NCBI GenBank assembly: GCA_037954665.1
Contig: JBBMOL010000013.1
Span: 1,984,001 to 2,048,000, forward strand
Reading direction: 5' to 3'
Source: Laguncularia racemosa
Taxonomy: Eukaryota; Streptophyta; Magnoliopsida; Myrtales; Combretaceae
Length of the DNA: 64,000 bases
Every line of letters begins with the position of its first letter. The first letter of the stretch is position 1. The notes below the pieces were generated by a model, which saw only the letters and a program-made list of their open reading frames with translations, was not told the DNA's origin and did no database searches. The position numbers were made by a program, and so were the translations under genes. Positions 25,172-37,135 of the stretch are shown here, one piece after another.

Positions 25172-25195
25172 CACTCTCTCTCTCTCTCTCTCTCT
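25172..25195. repeat. (CT)n microsatellite
   Basis: ACACTCTCTCTCTCTCTCTC-type run of about 24 bases. Confidence 0.9.
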
Positions 25196-26179
25196 TATTT
25201 GTTTAATAGGCTAGGAAAGATTGTCAATTAATAGCATTGACAACGATAATATATAATGTTTTTTTTTTATTTACTAACACGACATTTTGTTAAGATAAAA
25301 GAGCTACTTTTAAGGATAATTCTAATTGTTTTGAAAAATGTGAATATTATCGCAATATCGTTGTTAAAAGTTTTTTTTTTGTTAAAAAAAAAGAATATTT
25401 TAACAACACATTTATTAGAGCTGCCCAAAAAAAAAAAAAGGAAATTTTATTTTTTCTTTTTGGAAAAGCACTCATAATTTTTTTTTTAAATTATGTATTT
25501 GCTATACTTGCTTGTCTGACTAAATAGATAAGGGATGGATGGAATTTAGAAAAATCGAACATACTGTAAGAAAAAAAAAATATTCATATCCGTTTGACTA
25601 TTGGGGCCAGCACATTATTTTATTTTTTTATTGCATTTTCCATAAAAAACATTGGCACGATAACTCCCAAATTATTACACTGTAAATATTATACGGTCAT
25701 TGTATTGAAAAGTACATTCCAACTTACATGTCAAAAAAAGTGGGAATAAAAGAGTGATGAGGATCAAACCAATGGGTAGGAAGGGTCTAGGGTTTAAAAC
25801 CGATGAGTTTAATAAAAAAATGATTTTTTACGGGTTTCTATGTTTTTATAAATTAAAATTAAAAATATATAAAAGAATTATTATTTGATATAATGCATGA
25901 ATAACAAAACAAATTAGGAATAATTAGATTCCATGATTGATATAACTCACAAACATGAAAATTAATTATGCTATAGAGAATCTAATAAGACATATAGTTC
26001 TCAAATAATGATGATTATCAATATTATGCACATAAATATAAATAACAGGATCTTCGCTACAATTTAAACTTATATTAACAAGAACAAGAGAACTCCATCG
26101 ATTGTTAACTATTCATGGTTATTTAGTATCAAGCCATCACAATTGAGCTTGGCTTGACCTTCACCGAATTGGCATTTTA

Positions 26180-27315
26180 ACAAAATTCAAACATAAACCA
26201 TGCAAAGTTTGCTTCATGTAAAGAATTTGAGCACCACTACAAGAATCACGTATTTAGTCTCGATGGTTAAAAGTACCATGGAAATTTATTTCTTTGAATG
26301 GCGAGATGCTAAAACATAATCAAAGAAGTGGTAGTGCCACTTGTGCATTCCCGATTCTCTTGTAAGCATCAAAGTACTTTAAAAGCTTAAAAGACATGTA
26401 CTCGAGGTACCACAACTTGAGTTAATAGTGTTTGTGAGATACTTGATAATGTGTTCTATGAAACTCAAATGTGATTTCTTTTGAGCAAGATTAAGAGTAT
26501 GCACACAAGCAAAGATAGACATGATATTAGATTTAGAAGTAATCGAATAAAGCAAATTACCAATCATGCTATTTTATAAATTTTTTCAACATGATTTTCC
26601 TTTTTTCGTCCTTGTTAAGTTTTGATGTAGTACTCACTAGTTTAGGCCCAATCTTAGTACTACCTAGTTTGGATTTTTTGAAAAACTCTTTAGTAGACAT
26701 AGCTTAGTTTATAAAAATGCCATTTTCAATTTGTTTACTTGTAAACCAAGAAAATAATTAGGTTCACTCATTATGCTTATTTCAAATTCATTTCTCATAC
26801 ACTACACAAAGTTATCAATTAAGTTCATACAAGTAGCACTAAACATAATATAATATTTAATATAAATTTGCACAATAAACATATTTGACTTGTAAGTTCT
26901 TGGTGAATAAGATTGTATTAAGTTTTTCTTTACATATCCATTGTTAACCAAGAAACTACTTAATCTTCCTTATTAAGCTTTAGGAGCTTGCTTAAGTCTA
27001 TATGATGCTTTATTAAGTTGAAAAATGTTATCTAAATATCTATTATACTTAAAACTCCATAGTTGTTCAATATATACTCCTTCTTTGATGAAGCCATTTA
27101 AAAATGCACATTTACATCGATTTGTTCCAATCTGAAAATTTTGAAAGTAATGAATGTTAAAAGCATTCTTATAGATTCTAGAACGAGACAAACGTTTTAT
27201 TAAACTCTATTCCCTTCTTCCCGTTAGCTCTAGGCAACTAAGTAAGTCTTATTTCTATTTATTGTTTTGGTTTTATTAAGTCTATTCCTATAAATCCATT
27301 TAGTTATAGTTATCA
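26180..27315 (-). pseudogene. Second Ty1/copia fragment: RT and RNase H, heavily decayed
   Basis: Minus-strand pieces match a different copia lineage from the 8.2-12.6 kb element. An N-terminal RT block (NKTYLVA) lies near 27240. Then come CAFLNGFIKEGVYIEQ and LNKASYRLKQAPKA (26973-27110), SKLNKDEKRK near 26610, MIGNLLYSITSKSNIM (26520-26567), and an RNase H remnant containing GAQIL-MKQTLHG near 26200-26245. The YVDD site is destroyed. Stops occur throughout. No LTRs, protease or integrase were found, so this is a truncated relic. Confidence 0.82.
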
Positions 27316-27685
27316 TTTTATATTCCAATAGATATTTAATTAAATTATCCATTCTTAAGCGAGTCATTTAAATCATTTATATTCTTAACATTTGACCAAA
27401 TAAGTCATCTATATTTGTATCGTAAATTATGGGAGAATCCAACAGAGGGACTTCTAAAGTGAAAGACACAAATACATAGGAATTAAGTTGCTCATGGGGA
27501 ACATATATAAGGCTTGATTATCCGTCGTTACAAAGATTTAATTGAATATTCAATAAAACACGAAAGATTTTTAATATGCTTATTCCAACTTCAATAAACA
27601 AACTTACAGTAGCATGTTTATCAAATATTACAGACTAGTTGAAAACGGAGGCTATGTTGGATTTCCATTTTTTCTATATTATAAT

Positions 27686-27938
27686 ATCCCATATACATGT
27701 ATATATTATATAGAGAGAATAAAACTCCAAATATTTGATTCTTGTTTTTTTTTTTTTTTTTTTTCATGACATTGTATTTGTGTAATACTTTGTCCTCGTA
27801 CACATCCCAAATATACATGGAGAAAGAGAGAAGGGGAATAAAATTCTAAATATTTGATTCGTGTTTTTTTTTTATTATTATTATTACTATTTTCATGAAA
27901 TTATATTTTTGTAGTACTTTATCCTCGTATAAACATCA
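27686..27938. repeat. About 118-bp tandem duplication
   Basis: CCCATATACATG...GAATAAAACTCCAAATATTTG...CTTTGTCCTCGTA in unit one (from about 27686) recurs as CCCAAATATACATGG...GAATAAAATTCTAAATATTTG...CTTTATCCTCGTA in unit two (from about 27803). Each unit has a T-run in the middle. Confidence 0.8.
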
Positions 27939-27999
27939 TTATCGTAGAGTCTATAGGAATCATCTATTGGCCATCATAATCATTTAGTCTATAGACTCA

Positions 28000-28000
<1 letters not shown>

Positions 28001-28028
<28 letters not shown>
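28001..28028. repeat. (TTA)n microsatellite
   Basis: Uninterrupted TTA/ATT repeats of about 28 bases. Confidence 0.95.
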
Positions 28029-28032
<4 letters not shown>

Positions 28033-31000
28033 TGTTGTTCGGCGCTCTCGTCCATTAGGGATCATGCAATTCAATTGCTGCACATGCTTAGGATTTGTTT
28101 TTCAACCTCCATTTCGACATTCTAAATTGCTAATGAAAATGAGACAATTCATCAGTTGTCTAGCATCCCAAGGGCAGGATCTAGCATTAATACAACCAAA
28201 TCAACCTAGGCACTAAAGTCAAATTAAATCAAATTTGAATATTATGTAGCTGTTCCAGAACGTTTTGGATGCACATTGCACTAGGCCAACCATTGTCTTC
28301 TGCACATGAAAGTTATGTTTGACATGATTAAGAGATGGATATATTTATTTATTTTAAGATTCGACACCACCATCCCACATTACACCACGTTTCCATTCTC
28401 ATTAGTGTCAATTTAAATGGGATCTAAAATTTAGGATTAAACCATGAAGTACTACTACATGATTAATTTGGATAAATTGATCTATAAACCCTTCGAAATG
28501 TATTACGATTTGGATCAATTATTGAAAAAAAAAAAAACCCGAATCATTAATTCAACTTATAAATGTAAGTCAGTTTGCGGTTCCTTTTGGCTTTTGTTTA
28601 TGGATGGTAGATAATTTTATGTTGGGTTTGAAAATTGAATGGTATACGTATTTTATATTTGGTTCAACCACCGTAAACCACAATGGTTATGAAAATTTGG
28701 AAGTTTCAATTTCATTCAATTTTATATCCTAGGCTGCTTATATCATTTATAATAATATAATTTGTATATTGCAATTTTTTTTTTATCACAACTCAAAACT
28801 TAAATATATGCACTTAAGCTATTTAGCATTTCTTGAAAAAACATTGTATACGGAAAAATGGACTTTTTATTTTTTATCTTTTTAACCCTTCAATAAGTGT
28901 CTCATCCGGCTATAATTATATCTCTGTGTTTGAATTGTCTCTTTATATTATCTTTTTGGTGAGGTTGATTATTTAATCTATTTGATTTTTATGTATGAAT
29001 TTATTTTTCTATGGCTTGTTTGGTTTAGATAAGGAAAAAAAAAAAAACCCAACACATATTCTAAATCATTTGTTAAAAAGCTATTTTTTAAGCTTTTATT
29101 TAATATTCCAAAACACTTGTTAATAAGATTAAAGAAAAATTATACTTAAAATTTTTACCATGTAACAAATCAATTGATGAAATAAATTTATATTCCATGG
29201 ATAGCAGAAGCATTAATTAAAAAAAAAAAAAAAACAATGGAACTACAAGGTAGTATTGCAGAACATCTTTCTAACATAATCTTACCCTTTTATCCATTTC
29301 CTAAAAAGAAAACAAAACTTGTTTTCTCTGCATAGAACTAACATTTTCCAAAGGGGAAACTTCAGTTCCTGTGTTATTAATACAAACTAGATTAGATTAT
29401 TAGATTAGGACTAGCATAGCCATTAGCTCAAATGGCTACACTCTAAACCCTAAATTCTCATTCTCTCTCTCTCCATGTGATTTATTTAAATTTTGTTATA
29501 GCTATTTGGTTCAATAATTACATAGTTCACTCACACTTATCCAAAAGTTTTTTTTTTTAGCTGTTGACATTAAATTCCTCCCTTCCTAAATTTGTGAAAA
29601 AGATTCCATAGGAGGGTTTTGACATAAAATTTGTATGTAATACTTATTGAAAATTGAATGAGTTATATTTATTTGCTTTGAAATTTAATTTCATGCAATT
29701 TCATATTATGATTTTTAGTAGAAAAATAATAACAACGGGTGTTTGAGTTTGTTAGCGAAAAGTACACGAAATTATTTTGCTTTGAATGAATAATTGGTGT
29801 TAAAAATTGAAATGACTCTATTTTCAGTAATAGATGCTTAGACAATATTTTATAATGAGATTGACATAAAACTGAATAAAATGGTAAACTAAACTAAGCA
29901 GGTGATTTATAAGGATAAATTAGATCAAATTAGGCTTTTACAATAAAAAAAAAACCTTTGAAATAGATGTTTAAATCACAAACAATATAGTTTCATTTAG
30001 AGATAAGTGGATAACCCTATTTTATAGGATATTCATCCATACTTTACTTGATTTGATAGGTTTTAGGTAGATATCAAGGGTTACAAGGTAAACTTTAAGT
30101 ATAGATTTTTTAGAACTTGCTTTTACAGAATATGGTACATGTATGGGATCTTCTTACCTTATAACTACTATGAAATATGTATTTTAAGATATTTGAGGTA
30201 TAGATTTTAAGGTATCATATACTCATCTTTAAAAAAATATTAAATAATAAATTATAACGTTATGTATTTTGACTAATAAATGTTTTAGTAAAACAATAAT
30301 AAAAAATTTTAGACCTATAAGTTAATAACATAAGTGGTTAAATTAACTGTGTTTCTCTTAATGCTTTCCATTATTTTTATTCATTTTTCATTCTTTTTTT
30401 ATTTATTCCTATTTGTTAAGCGAAAAAATCACATAAATTTAAAATAATGAAGAGATAAAAAAATTACTTTTTTTTTAAATCTTACAAAATTTATTATAAG
30501 TACTATAAATTTTATATATGAATAACTTATAATATTACATGTTTAATATTATATAAGTTTGAAATTTATATAAAAAAATAATATTTATAAGTTTCATATA
30601 ATACCTTATACCTTGCAGATTTTACAAGTACAAAACGGTCGTATCGATTCTAAAATTTAGACATATATACCTTATAAGATAAAGAGTGGATAAAACTTTA
30701 TATCTTATCTATTTTATATTCAATTATTTCTATCTTGATTATGAGGGATAAACATATGGTTATTAAGATCATGAATGGACTTCTAATTCTTTACACGTTT
30801 ATAATTTTATAGGGATCATTTTAGTATACGCTAATAATGACATTGCGAGTGAAATCGATAAAAACGGTCTTATGATCAAATACTAGTTCGAGCCTTAACT
30901 AATAGGCTGAAGAGAATTAACCGAAAATGCAAGTAAAAATGATACGGATCAAGGTGATTGGTGAAAGTCCTTTTTCGTATGCTCCTTAAGTTGTTATGAT

Positions 31001-31440
31001 TACTGGAAATGGATAAAGTAAGTTGGCTTGGAAATTTGCATAACAATTTCGATAGGTATTTCTCCATTAGTTCTACATCTTGTATTTGCATATAATAAGC
31101 TATCAAAACTTAAATAATAATAATAATAATGAAATTTATGGGATTTATATCTAAAGCATAAATATAAATTTTAAATAATTTATAATGAAAAGATATAAAT
31201 ATTATTAGTGGTATCAATAACAATATTGGCTATGAAGTAATTGTAATTTTGATTATTAATAATTTATTTAGTTTTGTATTTTATGATAATGATAAATGTT
31301 ATAATGTAATAAATATGTGCACTATTGTTTATATTTTAAATTTATATATTAATATAATAATTTATATTTGATTATTTTTGCTATATTTAAAATATAGCTC
31401 TTATAATATATTTAAAAAAAGAAATAAATTTATCTTATAT
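28029..31440. other. Intergenic, AT-rich; nothing recognised
   Basis: About 3.4 kb of AT-rich sequence with homopolymers and no supported gene or paired TIR. Composition becomes less AT-rich at about 31441, where the region upstream of the LRP1-like gene begins. Confidence 0.55.
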
Positions 31441-32139
31441 ATTATAGTTAAAATTGTGGGACCCAAGCGTAAAGAGAATAGTCCTCTCGTATATCTGGGG
31501 GGAGAAAGAGAAAGGGAAAGGGCATGAGAGTTTCTGAATCGTCAATTTTTGAAAGAGTCAATCCCAAGACCACCATCTTCATCTCATCAGTCATCACCAT
31601 CATCGAAGCAAAGTGAGTGTTGAAAAGAAGAAACAGCTCCCGGAGCTGCAACACGCAGAAAGAAACTTGAAAAATAGACACCTCAAAGTCCCTCTCCCTC
31701 GTAGTTGTTAATAGTAAATAGTAAACAGTAGACCCTCCACCTCAAAAGGACTCTTCCCTTCTTAATCCACTGTCAGTCAACTTCTCCACACTCACATCTC
31801 TCTCTCACCCACCAAAATCCCAGTTCTGAACTTCACTCGTCAAATCCACAGAGCAAAGCAGAGCCAAGATCACAGCCCCACAACAAAACGCTGTTCAAAT
31901 ACACGGTCTTTTCTTATTTTTGGACACCCAAATGGACAAGTACCCCATCTGAATCAAACCAACTCCCCTCCTCTTCTCTCTCTTTTCTTTCTCCCAACAA
32001 ACGCATCCTTGCTCTTCACTCTTGATTATAGAACAGAGCAAAACAGGCCAACAAAGGCAAAACTTTACAGAATCACTATTAACTCCACTACCTATCTTCA
32101 TACTCAAAACACCCTTTTGGACAAACACCAACACACACA

Positions 32140-32177
<38 letters not shown>

Positions 32178-32371
32178 TTAGCTGTCTCTCTCTCTCTCTA
32201 AACCAACCCATACTTACACTTTACTTCTTAAAACGAAAACAGAGCAGACAACAGATCAAAACAAAACAGAGGAGCACAAGCAAAAGTTTTGCAGAACACT
32301 ATTAACTCCGTCACTTTCATACACCCAATTGAACCCTCTTTCGTTTTCTCTCTCCCTCTCTCCTTTCGTGC
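31441..32371 (+). promoter_or_regulatory. Promoter and CT-rich leader of the LRP1-like gene
   Basis: The stretch before the start codon switches from AT-rich intergenic DNA to a pyrimidine-rich strand. A CT microsatellite lies at about 32138-32200. CT/GA tracts in leaders of plant developmental regulators are known binding sites for BBR/BPC (GAGA-motif) proteins; that role here is inference. Between about 32200 and the first ATG at 32372 I see no upstream ATG. No clear TATA box was identified and the transcription start is unknown. Confidence 0.5.
32138..32200. repeat. (CT)n microsatellite in the LRP1-like leader
   Basis: CTCTCTCTCTCGCTCTCTCT, a further long CT run, a TTTAGCTGT interruption, then CT again. 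It lies 170-235 bases before the start codon. Confidence 0.9.
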
Positions 32372-34044
32372 ATGGCCACCACACACCACCATTTCAATTA
32401 TACATCAATCCCAACAACAACAGAGCACATCAACATGTTAGGTCTAAGAGATGTTGTTTTCATTGCACCACCCCAACAACCGCAACCCATTTCCTCCTCC
32501 GATCACCACCCCAATTTCCACCACTTACCTTCCTCTGCCGCCCTCGGTGTTGGCGTAAGCATCTTCCCCCTCCTTACAGCCACCCCTTGCGCCGCGGTGC
32601 CACCGAATGTTTCCGTCGATGAATGCGGAAACAATGATCACAACTCGTCCAACTTCTTCGCTAAAAAGGATGGATTTGGTGTTGTTAATAATGAAGATAA
32701 TGATAAAGGAGAGCACTTTGATGGGAGTAGCTTGAGGGTATGCAGAGATTGTGGAAACAGGGCAAAGAAAGAGTGCAGTTTTAGGAGGTGTAGGACTTGT
32801 TGCAAGAGTAGAGGTTACGATTGTGCAACTCATGTGAAGAGCACGTGGGTTCCGGCTGCAAAGAGGAGAGAAAGACAGATGGCAATGGTGGGGATAAGCT
32901 TTGGTAATGGTGGTGGTAATGGATCTTCAGGATCATCCTCAGCTGCTCATAAAAGGCCTAGGGTTGATGTATCATCACAACAACAAAATGGAAATAATAA
33001 CGGTTCTTCTGCTTCTAATGCTACTACTCCTAGAAGCTTTGATATTAGCTCCTGTCATCAAGGTAACAGGATCGAGTGGGGATTTCATTTCGTGCCGGAA
33101 TTTTTGTTAGTATTAATGTTAAATAAAGTTACTAGATTTTAAAAATAATTTAATGAATTGTCGTGTTAATTCGTGGCTTATACTCGGATCATATTGGGGA
33201 TTTATTTCTTGTATTGTTTTCGAGCTTTGTTTAGGCTCAGTATGAAAGGTGTATTAAATCATCGGACATATAATCGTGTCGATTTGTGTTACATTTGGAT
33301 CATAGTTTGGGTAGATATGTTGTATTGGTTTCATGCTTTGTCGAGGTTCAATATTAAAATTTACCAAAACATTGGAAATTACCGATTATTTTTATATATA
33401 ATTGTGTCAATTTGTGTCACATTCAGGTTATATTTGGGTTTGATGTTTTTTATTAGTTTTGTGCTTTATCGGGGTTTAGTACAAAAGGTAATACATGGTC
33501 ATGCCAATTTGTTTAATTTTTGGGTCATGCGCTGATATATATGTGTCGTATCACGTTGAATTTGAATTTCTGCCAGGTTCAAGTTGGAATGTTCTGTTAA
33601 GTGTGCATCGTATACGTTTAATGATCATTTTGCATGGTTGATCTTTGTTTTTCTCTCTCTGGTTAAATGAGCTTTGTTTGGTACTAGTAGTCATTTGGGA
33701 TTGAGCGAGTGAACTTATCTTAAAACGCAGATGCTAGCTTTAAGCAGTCATTGCCAAATCAGGTTCGTGCCCCAGCAGTTTTCAGGTGCATTAGGGTTAC
33801 TGCAATTAGGGATAGCGCAGCTGAATTTGTTTACCAGGCAACTGTTAGTATCAGTGGACATGTTTTCAAAGGCTTCCTCTATGATCAAGGCATCGATGAG
33901 AAGAATGCTTTTCCTTGTATTTCGGAGTTGCGGTTTGAAGGAGGTAATGGAGGGAGAAATAGGGAGTCATCCCCTATTGTTGATCCATCGGATGCTTACA
34001 CTGCATCTGGCTGCCGGAGGTTGCTGCAAGGTATAACATTTTAG
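32372..34044 (+). CDS. LRP1: SHI/STY family (SRS) transcription factor, LRP1-like
   Basis: Two coding exons, 32372-33062 and 33731-34044, join in phase 1 to give 334 residues. LGLRDVVFIAP near residues 23-33, followed by a LGVGV-x-x-x-PLLTA segment, is the N-terminal layout of LATERAL ROOT PRIMORDIUM 1. The SRS RING-like zinc finger is intact: C124, C127, C135, C140, C143, C144, C151, exactly CX2CX7CX4CX2CCX6C, followed by THVKSTWVPAAKRRERQ. A serine/asparagine-rich linker follows. Exon 2 encodes the IXGH domain (VSISGHVFKGFLYDQG, residues 269-284). Family members are plant-specific nuclear activators in auxin biosynthesis, lateral root and floral organ development. Start choice: the ATG at 32372 has G at +4; an in-frame ATG at 32435 would begin MLGLRDVV, closer to known LRP1 starts. 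The unusual C-terminus (RRLLQGITF) may reflect an unspliced reading. LRP1 ortholog versus paralog is not resolved. Confidence 0.93.
33162..33515. repeat. Three-unit degenerate tandem repeat in the LRP1-like intron
   Basis: Units start at about 33162, 33275 and 33403 (113 and 128 bases apart). Each runs CGTGT-x-ATTTGTG-type, then TTTGG or TTGGG, TTTATT or TTGTATT, GTTTT, then YGCTTTRTYGRGGTTYAGTA-type. Much diverged. It fills about half of the 668-base intron. Confidence 0.65.
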
Positions 34045-36777
34045 ATCCTAACAAAGAGATTTTTTCTCAGTTGTCTGGTTATGGAATTAGGTTTTTGTTG
34101 CACGATCCCCTCTTTACATCTCATTCATATGGAAGTTTGTTACTCATGAACTTGAGGATTGTGGATTATGTTGGCATTGGGGATGTAAATGAATTTAGCT
34201 GACTGGCAAACTACTTGTGATCGGCTTGATATTTTATTCAATTAAACTCTGACAATGTTCAGGTCGAGCCAAGCACCATGTTACTCGCCTCAATGAGCTT
34301 GTGAGCATAATGGAATTCTAATCGAGCTTGTATATCCCTCGAGTTTCGATATAAATTTAATTGAAAGGAATATCATATATATATTTTATTATAAATAGTT
34401 TAGATTAAATGAGCTCGGTTGAGCTTACGCTCTAAAACCAAAGCTCGATGGAGCTCAAGTTGAGATCACGTTTTAAAATTTCAATTTGAGATCATGCTTT
34501 AAAATTTCAAGTTGAGTTCAAGTTTGAATATTATTCAGCTTGATTCGGTTTATTCATAGCCCTTATTGGCATACTTTACATTCAAATTATTTATTGACAC
34601 TCGTCACTGGATTTTTCGGATGAGAATTCCAAATATTATCGAGGATAAATCAATCTTTCTGCGTAAGGAATATAAAGTAGTTGATTATTTCAGGTAGCAC
34701 ATTTTGATGGTCTGACTTGAAAAGATTTAGTTAATGCTGTACTTCATAATCAAAATAATAATTCTGAAGAGAATAAAAATATAGAAGAGATGGTGACATC
34801 ACTGTGAAGATTCATCAAATAGACGTGGAGCATTTTGCAATACGTAGTAATTTCCTAGATGCTTATGCAAGTACCCACAAATAGTTTCAAATTTTTTTAT
34901 GAGTTTCCACATCCCACTGAGCAAGTTGCATTGGCATCATCAGATTCATGTACCTAACCTAGCAGTTTGCTTTTGGCTTTGGCTTTCTTTGTAGTCAAGC
35001 TCTTTAAAGCTCATATTGCTGCTATAATTTATTGATCTTTATATTTTCCATGCACAGACTTTGTGGTGTAACATGGCTATGGACAAACCTACTGTTGATT
35101 ATTAAATGAACGAATGCAGTTGCTTCCATTCCCTTGGTGCTGAGTACTGATGGCATGCTTATTTCAATTTCTAGGTGATGAGTGATATCAGCAGCTGTTG
35201 CATATGACCAAGAACTCAAGTGAGCTAGCTTCGGAAGTATAGATGTGGTAGTTTCGCAGTTACAGCCTACATGTAAATCAATATTACAGGACTTTCTTCG
35301 TCTAGACTCGTTTATATCATCTATATTGCTATCGGCTCTGGGAGACTTTATCTTGGTGCGTGTCGATATGAAGATAGATCGAAATCTCCCTCTGGAAATA
35401 TGATGTATTATTCTAGATACAAGGTTCACGTCTAAATTTTCCATTTCTCACATTATCTTGCTCTTAGGTAAGGATCTAATTCTGCTAATCTTGGCTGCCT
35501 TTGTGTGTTTACATGGTAGGCTCCATGCATGGACATCTATTAATATTGCAAAACAAGCACATATAAGCTTGTAATGGCGAGTTTCTGGATAGTAGCCTAC
35601 AAGCTATTACCCTTGTGGTTCCTCTTAACTACGTTGCGCACCAATCGAGGACGCTCCTGAGAAATTATCTATCACCTGTTAAGTGCATATAATTGGATTA
35701 AGTAATTACATTCCACTATTTACTGGTTTAGTCCACAATACTCATCATCTCTTAAAAGTACTCTCTTTGTGCATAGAATACGTTACAATACATGGTATGC
35801 TAAGTTCTACGGTTCTACTGACTACTATTGTCGATATTTATCAGGGAACACGGTTGTTAGGAAGATGAACAGAATCTTCGAAGTTTTGATGATTATTAAA
35901 ATGATGAAACACTGATCGTAGTCCAAACAATTTTAATAGCGAGAAGAGGGGCAAAAAAATTGTAGTTTTACCTATCATCCTAACTTTTATGAGAGGATCA
36001 CTTGTCGTGATGAAATCTCCTCGTATAGCATTTCCATTTAGGATGTTAAAGGGTCTCAGTATTCTCAATGACGGCTATTTCCTGCCTGCCATGCTTCCAT
36101 GGAACTGCAAAAGTGACAGGAACAAGGGAAGGCCATTAAGGTGGTCAATCTAGTGATAGCTAGTAGAGGTTGCATGTCTTTTCACAAAATCTGCTTTTAA
36201 TCCACATCATTCTTGAACCTCGGAAGGTGCTCATTAAGGTTTACAGTTGTAATGAAAATTTGTGTGTGGAGTGTGGGCCTGGATTTTATAGATTAAGTTA
36301 GAATAATGTATGGACACCACAAAAAAGGTATCCCATGTTTGTCTTCACCATCATCGGTCGATAACTAGATTGGTACTAAAGTCTTATTCTTATGTGTTGA
36401 AAGCGTTTTTGGAACTATGTTCACAACTTGGTGCAGTTGCGATGTATAACGGTTCTACTGCATCATAGTAAGATAATTTTGCGATCGTCACTTGGAATGC
36501 TCCACTCGAAGGGTCTTCTAAGCTAGATTGTGATGGTTTCCATTAGAGATATAATAAGGACTCTAGGGGTTGTACAGTCCTAGCTTTCTCCAAAAACTAT
36601 GGGTCGCACTGATACTGTTTCAGCTGAGCCAAGGGACGTCCTTCTAGGCCTTCAAATGCTACGCTTAGGTTGGTGTGTGTGAGCAGAGTCACCATTCTGG
36701 ATGCTCTATACTTGTAGTCAGTAAGCTTCTTTCAGATATGCTCATGCTTGTTACAAAAACTTAATTGACCAATGCAG
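34045..36777 (+). other. 3' UTR, 3' intron or intergenic sequence after the LRP1-like gene
   Basis: No protein similarity. A GAGCTC-rich repeat occupies 34205-34565. If the donor at 34031 is used (CTGCAAG followed by GTATAA) and joined to the acceptor at 36777, this stretch is a 2.7-kb intron and translation stops three codons later in the next exon. Confidence 0.4.
34205..34565. repeat. GAGCTC/GAGCTT-rich interspersed repeat, copy 2
   Basis: Contains GAGCTCGGTTGAGCTTACG, AGCTCGATGGAGCTCAAG and CAAGTTGAGTTCAAG words like the copy at 17090-17425, and ends near TTATTCATAGCCCTT. Confidence 0.4.
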
Positions 36778-37030
36778 GGATATCCTGAAGTGCTTTGAGC
36801 AGGTAATCATCTGCCATGCTCCCAGAAGAAGGAAATGGAAATCGACGTGTCAACTCCTTCGCCAGGAGGATGAGGAGATGTCCAGCGGAATATTTTTTTG
36901 TGTTTTTAATCATGTTCTGGCCGGTCTATCAGTTGTTGTATGGAGACTTTTTATATTTCTTAATGTTAATCTCGTTCTTACCTGGAGCTAATACCAATTT
37001 GTGATTTTCAAGCTTTTAGATTGATTTGTG
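36778..37030 (+). other. Possible 3' UTR exon of the LRP1-like gene
   Basis: An acceptor (CCAATGCAG) at 36777 is followed by a less AT-rich stretch ending in a T-rich tail near 37020, just before the gypsy LTR at 37136. The composition fits transcribed sequence, but nothing proves it. A joined reading stops at once, so it would be mostly untranslated. Confidence 0.35.
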
Positions 37031-37135
37031 GTGAATGTAAACTTTTGATGCGTATCAGAATGAAAGATCCAAACTTCAATTTTCTGCATTATTATATGAA
37101 TTCCGTTTAAGGGAATGATAGGAATAGGAAGATAC

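Noticed and set aside
31448..31681. 77-codon minus-strand frame upstream of the LRP1-like gene
   Set aside because: It lies in the promoter/leader stretch where pyrimidine-rich sequence gives open antisense frames; no similarity.
32525..32833. 102-codon minus-strand frame over the LRP1-like exon 1
   Set aside because: Antisense to a well-supported zinc-finger exon, with no family similarity.
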